Shown here in pieces: positions 25,715 through 33,735 of a stretch of 40,875 bases of DNA; within the stretch, counting starts at the first letter, position 1; every line of letters begins with the position of its first letter. The notes under the pieces were generated by a model. It saw nothing but the letters and a program-made list of their open reading frames with translations. It did not search any database and was not told the origin of the DNA. The position numbers and the translations under genes are program-made. The stretch comes from Enterococcus sp. CSURQ0835 (GTDB taxonomy: Bacteria; Bacillota; Bacilli; Lactobacillales; Enterococcaceae). The stretch covers positions 1 through 40,875 of the forward strand of contig NZ_CACSLH010000018.1 in the NCBI RefSeq assembly GCF_902706605.1. The letters are read 5' to 3'.

Positions 25715-26881
25715 GTGCGTTTAGAAAAAAATGAAGCCGCTTTAAAAGACGTCGCTCATTTGATCGAGTACGCCTTCAACAAAACAGATTCAATTGAACA
25801 TGATCCATTGTTTTTATCTCGTTATGAACACGCGACGTGTTACGGGCAAAAAACAGCCGGTGAGTTAACGAGCTTAGTAATGGCCAATCATTTTACCGCG
25901 CAATTTTATCATAGTCAGTTGCCATTAGCCGGGATCGGTTACGTTGCAAGTTTTCCTGAATATCGAGGCAGCGGTGAGGTGGCCCACACAATGGTAGAAG
26001 TGCTGAATGATTTAGCAAAACAAAACGTTGCGCTGTCATTATTAGCGCCTTTTGCAGAAGATTTTTATCGCCAATTCGGCTATGAGCAAGTGAGCTGGCA
26101 AAAAAAATATCAACTAAATCAGCAAGCTTTTGCCCAGTTGAAAAGTGAAAAGGCCGGCTCTATCAAACGGGGAACGTGGCAAACTGCAGCATTGCGTGAA
26201 ACAGTTTTAGCACTTTATCATGAACAGTTAACGGCTGGATGTGAAGCCGCAACGATCGCACGAGAAAATTGGTGGTGGCAGCGCAGTGATCAGTACTATC
26301 CCCACCGCTTTATCGCAGTGGCTTATGATGAGTTGCACACGGCTTGTGGCTATTTGATCTATCGCCTGAAAGGTGACACTTTTATCGTGGATGAACTTTC
26401 CTATCGAACTATTTTTGGCTTACGGAAATTATTGACTTTTATGAAATCCCACGTGTCATCCTTTCAAAAATTCAGCTACGCCGCACCAGTGACTGAGCAG
26501 TTGGAAGATTGCTTTTTAGAAACGGCGGACTTACAGATCGAATTAGTTCCTTACATGATGGGCCGCATCATTGATTTTCAAACTGTCATCGAAAACGTTC
26601 CGCTAAAAACGGGCGATTACTATTTTGAAGTGACGCAAGATGTGCAGTGTCCGCAAAATGTTGGCATTTGGCACGTTGCGGTAGCGGATAAGAACCGAGT
26701 CCAAAAAGTTGAAAATCACTCAGCGGATCTGGCAGGAGCGATCACGAGTTGGACCCAATTATTATTAGGTGGGCGAACGTTAGATGCCTTACTGTTTACG
26801 GAAAGGCTGACTAGTCCACGACCAGAAAAAATCAAATATTTATTTCCAATCGGCCGTCACTCTTTTTATGATTATTTCTAA
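25715..26881 (+). CDS. Eis-like GNAT acetyltransferase (GNAT plus SCP2-like C-terminal domain)
   Basis: This 388-aa protein has the layout of the Eis family: an N-terminal GNAT domain with the acetyl-CoA loop region ASFPEYRGSGEVAHTMV (about 79-94), a second degenerate GNAT-like part and a C-terminal sterol-carrier-like domain. The chain ends SFYDYF; in mycobacterial Eis the C-terminal Phe carboxylate serves in catalysis, so the ending fits. Eis acetylates amines of aminoglycosides and other molecules; the substrate here is unknown. The GTG start at 25715 lies 7 nt after AAGGAGG. It sits between PTS IIA and IIC in a sigma-54 operon, which suggests a role on an amino sugar or simply passenger status. 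Confidence 0.8.
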   Translation: MRLEKNEAALKDVAHLIEYAFNKTDSIEHDPLFLSRYEHATCYGQKTAGELTSLVMANHFTAQFYHSQLPLAGIGYVASFPEYRGSGEVAHTMVEVLNDLAKQNVALSLLAPFAEDFYRQFGYEQVSWQKKYQLNQQAFAQLKSEKAGSIKRGTWQTAALRETVLALYHEQLTAGCEAATIARENWWWQRSDQYYPHRFIAVAYDELHTACGYLIYRLKGDTFIVDELSYRTIFGLRKLLTFMKSHVSSFQKFSYAAPVTEQLEDCFLETADLQIELVPYMMGRIIDFQTVIENVPLKTGDYYFEVTQDVQCPQNVGIWHVAVADKNRVQKVENHSADLAGAITSWTQLLLGGRTLDALLFTERLTSPRPEKIKYLFPIGRHSFYDYF

Positions 26882-26910
26882 GCGGCGGTTACGATACTTT
26901 AACGCGAAGA

Positions 26911-27066
26911 CGTGAAAATCAAACAGAAATTTGAAAAAAATTTCTACACCTTAATAGGAACAAGGATGCCAGTTCCACTTGTTAAAGTTAGATTAGTGGA
27001 ATGGTATACGGCGTGAAAATCAAACAGAAATTTGAAAAAATTTCTATACCTTAATAGGAACAAGGA
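26911..27066 (+). repeat. 55-56 bp direct repeat pair with internal palindromes before PTS IIC
   Basis: Positions 26911-26966 and 27012-27066 are the same sequence except for A7 versus A6 and one C/T change; the period is 101 bp. Each copy contains the inverted repeat AGAAATTT / AAATTTCT with a 4-5 nt loop. Between them lies TTCCACT / AGTGGAA. The second copy continues into the AAGGAGG ribosome site of the IIC gene; in the first copy the same place reads AAGGATG. The 195-nt gap (26882-27076) is otherwise without a gene. Function unknown; it could be mRNA processing, stability or translational control. Confidence 0.9.
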
Positions 27067-27076
27067 GGAAAAAATT

Positions 27077-28330
27077 ATGAATCGCTTTATCGATTTTATG
27101 GAAAAACATTTTATCCCGGTTGCTTCTAAGATCGGCGCGCAGCGTCATCTAGTTGCGATTCGAGATTCATTTATGGTTACGATGCCGCTAATGATTTTAG
27201 GGGCATTGGCAGTCATGATCAACAATTTACCGATTCCAGGTTTCCAAAGTTTTATGAACGGTATTTTTGGCGGCAAAGCTTGGCAAGGCTTCGGGGGCTC
27301 TGTTTGGAACGGAACCTTTGGCGTACTGTCGGTTTTCATCGCCTTCTTAGTTGCGTATAACTTAGCCCACACATATGGCAAAGATCCAATCGCTACCGGT
27401 GTTGTCTCCGTCGCTTCATTCTTTACGTTAGGAGCAGCTGTCAGTGGAATGAACTCAACTGGTTTGTTCGTAGCGTTGATCGTTGGGATCTTAACGGCTG
27501 AAATCTTCACTCGTTTAGTTGGCAATCCAAAATTAGTTGTTAAAATGCCTGATGGAGTACCGCCAGCAGTTGCCAAAGCTTTTGCGTCACTTTTCCCAGC
27601 TATGATCACGATTTCGATCTTTGGTTTAGTCGCAGCAATCATTGCCGCGTTTGGTGTCAAAGATATGTTCGAAAGTTTCTACAAATTAGTCCAAGAACCA
27701 TTCATGGGCTTAGCAAACTCTTACGGCTCAGCTTTACTGATCGCCTTCATCACACCATTCTTGTGGTTCTTTGGATTACATGGTGCCAACATGATCGATC
27801 CATTCATGCAAACGATCAATGCACCAGCGATCGAAGCAAACGTTCGGGCGATCGAAGCCGGACATGCAGCACCTTATATCGTCAACAAACCATTTATCGA
27901 TTCATTCGTCAACATGGGCGGAACGGGTGTAACCCTTGGTTTGATCATCGCGATTTACTTAGTAGGTCGTAAAAATAAACCATTCATGGTCGTTAACAAC
28001 TTAGCGGCAGCGCCTGGTATTTTCAATATCAATGAGCCATTGATGTTCGGTTTGCCACTAGTCTTGAACCCGATCATGTTCATTCCATTTATTTTAACGC
28101 CGATGGTTTGTGTATCGACTGCTTACTTTGCGACTAAATTTGGTTTAGTGCCTCCAGCAACTGTAATGCCACCATGGGTAACACCACCGATCATTGGTGG
28201 GATCTTAGCTACTAAAAGCTTAGCTGGCGGTGTGTTAGCTGCCATCAACTTAGTTATCGCTGTTTTGATGTACATTCCATTTATCATCATGTCAAATATT
28301 CAAGAACAGAAAAAAGGACAAGAAATCTAA
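27077..28330 (+). CDS. PTS lactose/cellobiose-family IIC permease
   Basis: This 417-aa membrane protein of the cellobiose/diacetylchitobiose IIC family translocates the sugar while IIB phosphorylates it. It has about ten hydrophobic segments, and begins MNRFIDFMEKHFIPVASKIGAQRHLVAIRDSF, the family N-terminus; further on are the conserved FGLHGANM and NINEPLMFG, the latter being the substrate-binding NEP segment. I chose ATG 27077 because of the AAGGAGG site; an in-frame TTG at 27032 lies within the direct repeat. It is the membrane partner of the IIB/IIA genes, from which it is separated by the acetyltransferase gene and the repeats. Confidence 0.93.
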   Translation: MNRFIDFMEKHFIPVASKIGAQRHLVAIRDSFMVTMPLMILGALAVMINNLPIPGFQSFMNGIFGGKAWQGFGGSVWNGTFGVLSVFIAFLVAYNLAHTYGKDPIATGVVSVASFFTLGAAVSGMNSTGLFVALIVGILTAEIFTRLVGNPKLVVKMPDGVPPAVAKAFASLFPAMITISIFGLVAAIIAAFGVKDMFESFYKLVQEPFMGLANSYGSALLIAFITPFLWFFGLHGANMIDPFMQTINAPAIEANVRAIEAGHAAPYIVNKPFIDSFVNMGGTGVTLGLIIAIYLVGRKNKPFMVVNNLAAAPGIFNINEPLMFGLPLVLNPIMFIPFILTPMVCVSTAYFATKFGLVPPATVMPPWVTPPIIGGILATKSLAGGVLAAINLVIAVLMYIPFIIMSNIQEQKKGQEI

Positions 28331-28333
28331 ATC

Positions 28334-28377
28334 AAAAAAGGGATTCGCGGATCACAAGTCCTTTGAATCCCTTTTTT
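28334..28377 (+). terminator. Internal terminator-like hairpin between IIC and GH1 genes
   Basis: A perfect 13-bp stem (AAAAAAGGGATTC / GAATCCCTTTTTT) with an 18-nt loop lies in the 68-nt gap. The T-run is inside the stem. It may partly terminate transcription, or shield the upstream mRNA end, lowering expression of the hydrolase genes relative to the transporter. Confidence 0.6.
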
Positions 28378-28398
28378 AATCAAAGGAGAACTGTAACG

Positions 28399-29787
28399 AT
28401 GAAAAAATTTCCCGAAAACTTTTGGTGGGGAGCTGCCACTTCTGGTCCCCAAAGTGAAGGCCGCTTCCACAAAAAACACGCCAATGTTTTTGATTACCAT
28501 TATGAGATCGACCCAAGTGCGTTTTATGATCAAGTCGGCCCAGATACCGCGTCAAATTTTTATAACGATTACAAAAATGACTTGCAGCTGATGAAAGAAG
28601 TCGGCATGAACAGTTTGCGGACGAGTATTCAATGGTCACGGTTGATCGATGATTTAGAAAAAAATACCGTTGATCAAAACGCTGTTGATTTTTATAATCA
28701 CGTGATCGATGCGATGTTAGAGATCGGCTTGACTCCCGTGATGAACTTACATCACTTTGATTTGCCAGTCGAACTGTATCAAAAATACGGTGGCTGGGAA
28801 TCTAAAAAAGTGGTGGAATTATATGTCGGGTTTGCGGAAAAATGTTTTGAGCTATTTGGTGACCGTGTTAAATACTGGACGACGCATAACGAGCCGATGG
28901 TAGTCGTGGAAGGCCAATACTTATTCCAATTTCATTATCCTAATCTCGTGGATGGCAAAAAAGCAGTCCAAGTAGCCTACAATTTAAATCTAGCATCGGC
29001 TAAAGCGATCGCTAAATTCAAAGCGATGGATTTAAAAGACGCGCAGATCGGAACAGTTTTGAATTTGACCCCGACGTATGCCGCTTCTGAGTCACCAGAA
29101 GATCAAGAAGCAGCGCGCATCGCGGAGCTTTGGAATAATAAAATGTTTTTAGAGCCTGCGATCTTCGGTCATTTTCCAAGTGAGTTAGAAGAGTTATTGA
29201 CTCGCGACGGTGTCTTATGGGAAACGAGTGATGAAGAAAAAGCGATCTTTAAACAAAATACGATCGATTTTCTTGGCGTGAACTACTACCATCCAAATCG
29301 AGTGAAAGCACCAGATGTTGCACCGGATTCTGTGGGTGCGTGGATGCCGGATCGTTATTATGATGCATATGACATGCCAGGTCGTCGCGTGAACTTAGAC
29401 CGCGGTTGGGAAATTTATCCGCAAGCGTTGTATGATATCGCCATCAACATCAAAGAAAACTATGGGAACATTCCGTGGTACGTTTCGGAAAATGGCATGG
29501 GCGTCTCCAATGAAGAACGCTTTATGAATGCTGACGGGATGATCGAAGACGATTACCGAATCGAATTTGTCAAAGAGCATTTGACTTGGTTGCATAAAGG
29601 AATCGAAGCGGGTTCTAATTGCTTTGGCTATCACATGTGGACACCGATCGACTGTTGGTCATGGTTGAATGCTTATAAAAATCGTTATGGTTTTATCTCA
29701 AATAATATCCATACACAAATCAAAACGATCAAAAAATCAGGACGTTGGTTCAAACAAGTTGCCGAGCAAAATGGTTGGGAGGCGTAG
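28399..29787 (+). CDS. Glycoside hydrolase family 1, 6-phospho-beta-glycosidase
   Basis: This 462-aa cytosolic TIM-barrel enzyme begins FPENFWWGAATSGPQSEG and has the acid/base Glu165 in THNEP and nucleophile Glu364 in SENG, both GH1 hallmarks. It is expected to hydrolyse the phosphorylated disaccharide delivered by the PTS, giving glucose 6-phosphate (or another sugar 6-phosphate) and a free sugar. Exact specificity (cellobiose-6P, salicin-6P, gentiobiose-6P) is unknown. ATG 28399 has an AAAGGAG site. The next gene starts 2 nt after its stop. Confidence 0.92.
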   Translation: MKKFPENFWWGAATSGPQSEGRFHKKHANVFDYHYEIDPSAFYDQVGPDTASNFYNDYKNDLQLMKEVGMNSLRTSIQWSRLIDDLEKNTVDQNAVDFYNHVIDAMLEIGLTPVMNLHHFDLPVELYQKYGGWESKKVVELYVGFAEKCFELFGDRVKYWTTHNEPMVVVEGQYLFQFHYPNLVDGKKAVQVAYNLNLASAKAIAKFKAMDLKDAQIGTVLNLTPTYAASESPEDQEAARIAELWNNKMFLEPAIFGHFPSELEELLTRDGVLWETSDEEKAIFKQNTIDFLGVNYYHPNRVKAPDVAPDSVGAWMPDRYYDAYDMPGRRVNLDRGWEIYPQALYDIAINIKENYGNIPWYVSENGMGVSNEERFMNADGMIEDDYRIEFVKEHLTWLHKGIEAGSNCFGYHMWTPIDCWSWLNAYKNRYGFISNNIHTQIKTIKKSGRWFKQVAEQNGWEA

Positions 29788-29789
29788 CG

Positions 29790-30878
29790 ATGAAACGTGA
29801 ACTAGGCATCTCGATCTATCCAGATCATAGTGATCCAGCCAGTGATCGGGCTTATTTAAAAAAAGCGGCTGACCTTGGTTTCACTCGGATTTTCATGAGT
29901 ATGTTGGAAGTGACAGAAGGCAAAGAAAAAGTCAGCCAGAAATTTAAACAGCTGATTGAATACGGCAATGAATTAGGGTTTGAAACGATTTTAGATATCG
30001 CGCCGTCGATTTTTGATGAACTAGCGATTTCCTATGATGATCTAAGCTTTTTTGCGGAACTAGGTGCAGCGGGGATTCGATTAGACGAAGGGTTTGACGG
30101 GAACAAAGAATCATTGCTGACGTTTAATCCGCAACAGTTGGCGATCGAATTGAATATGAGTAACAACGTCGCGTATTTAGATAATATTTTATCTTATGAA
30201 GCGAATCGCCCGTATCTTTATGGCTGTCATAATTTTTATCCGCAGCGCGGCAGTGCACTGCCGTATGATTTTTTTGTCGCGTGTAGTCAGCGTTTCAAAC
30301 AGCAAGGCATCAAAACGGCTGCTTTTGTGACAAGCCAAGTAGGGACAGTTGGGCCATGGGATGTCAATGATGGACTGCCAACTTTAGAAGAGCACCGCGA
30401 CTTGCCAATTGAAGTCCAAGCCCGCCACTTGTTTGCCACTGGCTTGATCGATGTCGTGATCATCGGCAACGCGTATGCTTCTGATGAAGAATTGGAAAAA
30501 GTCGCGGCGATCGATCGTTACAAGTTGAGTTTTACGGTGGAGCCAGTACCGGCCATCAGTGAAGTCGAGCAAAAAATCTTAACGGATCAAAATCATTTTC
30601 GGCGCGGAGACATCACAGCTCAAACGGCACGCTCGACCCAAGTGCGAGTAAAATATGCGCAAGTCCCGAACCCACCGCATGATGAGAACGAAATTTTTCA
30701 AGTGGGTGACGTGGTGATCGGTAACGATGCCTTTGGAAAATATAAAAATGAATTGCAAATCATTTTAGAACCGCATCGTGATCCGCGTAAAAATTTAGTT
30801 GGCAAGATCCCACAACAAGAACTTGTGTTGTTAGACTTTTTAAAACCTTGGACCAAATTCAAATTTATTTCAGCATAA
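29790..30878 (+). CDS. MupG/DUF871 family (GH170-type) TIM-barrel protein
   Basis: This 362-aa protein starts MKRELGISIYPDHSDP and contains the family's N-terminal TIM barrel (HNFYPQRGSALPYDFF; FVTSQVGTVGPWDVNDGLPTLEEHR) and C-terminal beta domain (ARSTQVRVKYAQVP...GDVVIGNDAFGKYKNELQI). S. aureus MupG is a 6-phospho-N-acetylmuramidase that splits MurNAc-6P-GlcNAc; the name GH170 is used for this family. The ATG lies 2 nt after the GH1 stop with GGGAGG inside the GH1 end, so they are coupled. The substrate may be a muropeptide disaccharide or another phosphorylated glycoside; it need not be the S. aureus one. A terminator closes the operon. Confidence 0.88.
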   Translation: MKRELGISIYPDHSDPASDRAYLKKAADLGFTRIFMSMLEVTEGKEKVSQKFKQLIEYGNELGFETILDIAPSIFDELAISYDDLSFFAELGAAGIRLDEGFDGNKESLLTFNPQQLAIELNMSNNVAYLDNILSYEANRPYLYGCHNFYPQRGSALPYDFFVACSQRFKQQGIKTAAFVTSQVGTVGPWDVNDGLPTLEEHRDLPIEVQARHLFATGLIDVVIIGNAYASDEELEKVAAIDRYKLSFTVEPVPAISEVEQKILTDQNHFRRGDITAQTARSTQVRVKYAQVPNPPHDENEIFQVGDVVIGNDAFGKYKNELQIILEPHRDPRKNLVGKIPQQELVLLDFLKPWTKFKFISA

Positions 30879-30885
30879 AACAACG

Positions 30886-30915
30886 AACTCTAGCTTACGA
30901 GCTGGAGTTTTTTTG
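30886..30915 (+). terminator. Terminator of the PTS operon
   Basis: AACTCTAGCT / AGCTGGAGTT (one G-T wobble) with loop TACG and seven T. Confidence 0.85.
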
Positions 30916-31025
30916 TCTTCATCCTCTATTCAGCTAAGCTTTAAACTGTGATGCTACCTTAGCTGCGCAAACTTTTTTTGCGGCAGAACAGTTCGGGATC
31001 GTTTTGCTTTTAATCACAAAAGCTC

Positions 31026-31054
31026 TTGCATTTTCTAAATCAACAAGGTAACAT
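31026..31054 (+). promoter_or_regulatory. Promoter of feoAB
   Basis: TTGCAT (31026-31031) and TAACAT (31049-31054) are spaced by 17 bp, about 90 bp before the feoA start. Confidence 0.5.
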
Positions 31055-31065
31055 AGTTAATAAAG

Positions 31066-31079
31066 TTAGGCGTGGCTAA
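31066..31079 (+). promoter_or_regulatory. Possible DtxR/MntR-family operator before feoAB
   Basis: TTAGGCGTGGCTAA has the form TTAG-N6-CTAA and follows the DtxR-type consensus TTAGGnnnnCCTAA with one mismatch. It sits just downstream of the predicted -10, where a metal-bound repressor would block transcription. No Fur-like GATAATGATTATC site was seen. Confidence 0.4.
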
Positions 31080-31142
31080 ACATTTAAATTTTGCTGAAAA
31101 TGTTGAATGAAATAAATTGAGTAAAGAAAAGGAGTGAGGCAG

Positions 31143-31400
31143 ATGCGGTTATCTGAATTGGCAGTCGGACAAAAAGGGATCATCAATGAAAATTATTTAG
31201 ATCCTGAAATGACACGCCGCTTGTGGGATCTAGGTTTTACGAAAGGGACTTTGATCGAAGCGGTCCAACAAAGTCCTAGTGGTGACCCGATTGCGTATAA
31301 AGTTCGCGGAACGATCTTTGCGGTTCGTAAAAAAGATGCGGCGTTAGTCGAAATCATCAAGCAGGAGGTGAGAGAAGATGGAACAGACGCAGACGCTTAA
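31143..31400 (+). CDS. feoA: Ferrous iron transport protein A
   Basis: This 85-aa SH3-like cytosolic protein supports FeoB-dependent Fe2+ uptake. The family pattern is present: LSELAVGQKGII near the start, a central MTRRLWDLGFTKGTLIEAVQQSPSGDPIAYKVRGTIFAVRKKDAALV, and the usual length. ATG 31143 follows AAGGAG at 7 nt; an in-frame GTG at 31134 lies inside the ribosome site. It overlaps feoB by 23 nt; the feoB ribosome site AGGAGGTGA is in the feoA coding end, indicating coupling. Confidence 0.92.
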   Translation: MRLSELAVGQKGIINENYLDPEMTRRLWDLGFTKGTLIEAVQQSPSGDPIAYKVRGTIFAVRKKDAALVEIIKQEVREDGTDADA

Positions 31401-33300
31401 AACGGAAACTGAATTTACCGTGGTCAAAAAAAATGCGGATGATCAAGTCATCGCTTTTGCAGGTAATCCGAATGTTGGGAAAAGTACGCTGTTTAACTCA
31501 CTGACAGGGATGCGGCAACACACCGGGAATTGGCCGGGGAAAACAGTTGGACTCGCACAAGGCAATCATGAATTTAAAAATAAAAATTATGTGCTGGTGG
31601 ACTTGCCGGGAACTTATTCTTTGTTAGCTCATTCAGCCGAAGAAGAAGTCGCGCGCGATTTTATTTTATCGGCTGATGCGGATGCGACGGTGGTCGTTTG
31701 TGACGCGACGGCTTTAGAACGAAATTTGAATCTCGTATTGCAGATCATGTTGCTAACTAAAAAAGTAGTGGTCTGTGTCAATTTACTCGATGAAGCCAAA
31801 CGAAAAAAAATCCAACTTGATTTAGAAAAACTGGCGGCTTTACTGGGAGTGCCGGTAGTCGGGACTTCTGCCACCTATGAAACGGGATTGACGGAACTGA
31901 TGACCGCTGTCCAAAAAGTGACGACAGGTGAGGCTGTGGTCAATCAAACGATGTTCACGCAATTACATGATTTGGTGACAGACCATGAAGAGCAGCAAGT
32001 TGAAGCATTGATCGATCGTGCAGCCGTCATTGCTGCTAGTGTCGTGACTACTGACGATGCGAACCATGACAAAGTCGACCGCAAACTGGATCGACTGTTT
32101 ACTAGTAAATTGACCGGGATCCCGATCATGCTTTTATTACTGCTCGTGATTTTTTGGTTTACTATCGAAGGCGCAAATGTTCCATCTGATTTATTAGCGA
32201 CGGCGCTGTTTCGCTTTCAAGATGTGTTGATGAGTTGGACGAACAGCTGGCCGACTTGGCTGCAAGGCTCTTTGATCGAAGGCGTTTATCGCGTCGTTGC
32301 TTGGGTCGTTTCGGTAATGTTACCACCGATGGCGATTTTCTTTCCGGCGTTTACGTTGTTAGAAGATTTTGGTTATTTGCCTCGTGTGGCCTTCAACTTA
32401 GACCATGCTTTTCAAAAAGCGGGTGCGTGTGGTAAGCAAGCACTGAGCATGTGTATGGGCTTTGGTTGTAATGCAGCCGGAGTGACTGGTGCACGGATCA
32501 TTGATTCACCTCGCGAGCGATTGATTGCGATCATCACTAATAACTTCGTACCTTGTAACGGTCGTTTTCCGATCTTGATCACCGTGATCACGTTGTTTTT
32601 TGTCGGGAGTGCTAACACGTTGACGAATTCGCTCTTATCAGCTGCCTTTTTGACTGGCGCGATTTTATTAGGTGTATTGATGACGATGGGGATCTCACGG
32701 GTGTTGTCACAAACGATTTTGACTGGACTGCCTTCTTCGTTTACATTAGAGTTGCCGCCGTATCGGAAGCCGCGGATCGGCCAAGTCTTAGTACGTTCGA
32801 TTTTGGACCGGACCTTGTTTGTCTTAGGTCGCGCGTTGAAAGTTTCGGCACCGGTGGGCTTGTTGATCTGGATCTTAGCCAACATTCAAACTGGCGATGG
32901 TTCACTGTTACAAGTTATCACCAACTTTTTAGATCCGATCGCCCACGTATTTGGGTTAGACGGTGTGATTTTGATGGCGTTTATTTTAGGACTGCCAGCT
33001 AATGAGATCGTGATCCCGTGCATGTTGATGGGGTATTTAGCAACGAGTACGATCGTGGATTATGATTCATTAGGTCAATTGAAAAATCTATTATTAGCCA
33101 ATGGTTGGACTTGGCTGACTGCGTTAAACGTCATCTTGTTCACGTTGTTTCATTGGCCTTGCGGAACGACGCTACTCACGATCAAAAAAGAATCGGGGAG
33201 TGCCAAATGGACGCTGGTTTCATTTCTCGTACCGACTGTGATCGGCTTGGCGCTGACCTTTTTAACGACGCTGATCGCCCGTTTACTACAGCTCGTTTAA
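31378..33300 (+). CDS. feoB: Ferrous iron transporter FeoB
   Basis: This 640-aa protein has an N-terminal G domain: G1 GNPNVGKST (29-37), G2-region Thr in the RQHTGNWPGKTV segment, G3 DLPGTYSL and G4-like NLLDE. A linker and a membrane part follow with paired Gate motifs containing CGK/CNAAG and PCNGRFP, then GLPANEIVIP and a WPCGTT segment near the end. It transports Fe2+ into the cell. It is shorter than the about 770-aa E. coli protein but near the Firmicute norm. No FeoC is present. The start at 31378 has a near-perfect AGGAGGTGA site. Confidence 0.93.
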   Translation: MEQTQTLKTETEFTVVKKNADDQVIAFAGNPNVGKSTLFNSLTGMRQHTGNWPGKTVGLAQGNHEFKNKNYVLVDLPGTYSLLAHSAEEEVARDFILSADADATVVVCDATALERNLNLVLQIMLLTKKVVVCVNLLDEAKRKKIQLDLEKLAALLGVPVVGTSATYETGLTELMTAVQKVTTGEAVVNQTMFTQLHDLVTDHEEQQVEALIDRAAVIAASVVTTDDANHDKVDRKLDRLFTSKLTGIPIMLLLLLVIFWFTIEGANVPSDLLATALFRFQDVLMSWTNSWPTWLQGSLIEGVYRVVAWVVSVMLPPMAIFFPAFTLLEDFGYLPRVAFNLDHAFQKAGACGKQALSMCMGFGCNAAGVTGARIIDSPRERLIAIITNNFVPCNGRFPILITVITLFFVGSANTLTNSLLSAAFLTGAILLGVLMTMGISRVLSQTILTGLPSSFTLELPPYRKPRIGQVLVRSILDRTLFVLGRALKVSAPVGLLIWILANIQTGDGSLLQVITNFLDPIAHVFGLDGVILMAFILGLPANEIVIPCMLMGYLATSTIVDYDSLGQLKNLLLANGWTWLTALNVILFTLFHWPCGTTLLTIKKESGSAKWTLVSFLVPTVIGLALTFLTTLIARLLQLV

Positions 33301-33345
33301 AATTTGAAAAATGAGAAAAAACTGACAATTTATTGAACTTATCGG

Positions 33346-33374
33346 TTGACAAACTTTTTTTCTGGCGGTATAGT
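33346..33374 (+). promoter_or_regulatory. Strong sigma-A promoter of the T-box leader
   Basis: TTGACA (33346-33351) and TATAGT (33369-33374) with a 17-bp spacer. Transcription should start near 33381. Confidence 0.8.
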
Positions 33375-33612
33375 AACAACAACTTAATCAAACGACAGTG
33401 AAAAGAAGAGTAGCAAGTAACGGATTACAAGAGAGCTTCTGGTTGGTGAGAAGAAGCAATCGTTAAGTGTGAACCACATCTTTGAGTCGGCTGGCTGAAC
33501 AACTAGTAGGTCGGTCCGGGAAGCCCGTTACAGCTACGGTCATTTAACGATGACTAGAAGAGGTCGCTTGTTGTAAGACAGCGATGAAAAAAGGTGGCAC
33601 CACGTAATTTAC

Positions 33613-33645
33613 GTCCTTTAGTCGATTCGGCTAAAGGACTTTTTT
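33613..33645 (+). terminator. T-box terminator 1
   Basis: GTCCTTTAG / CTAAAGGAC stem followed by six T. The 5' arm overlaps the antiterminator partner of the first T-box sequence. Confidence 0.88.
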
Positions 33646-33735
33646 ATTATCTCGTGCCTTGCTTCTAGTAACTGACCGATGGAGTTCTTTTCTGTGAAGA
33701 AAAGATAAATTGAGGTGGCACCACGTAGCTTACGT

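Noticed and set aside
26882-27076. CRISPR-like array from the repeated segment
   Set aside because: There are only two copies, of 55-56 bp, with one 45-bp spacer; no cas genes are present.
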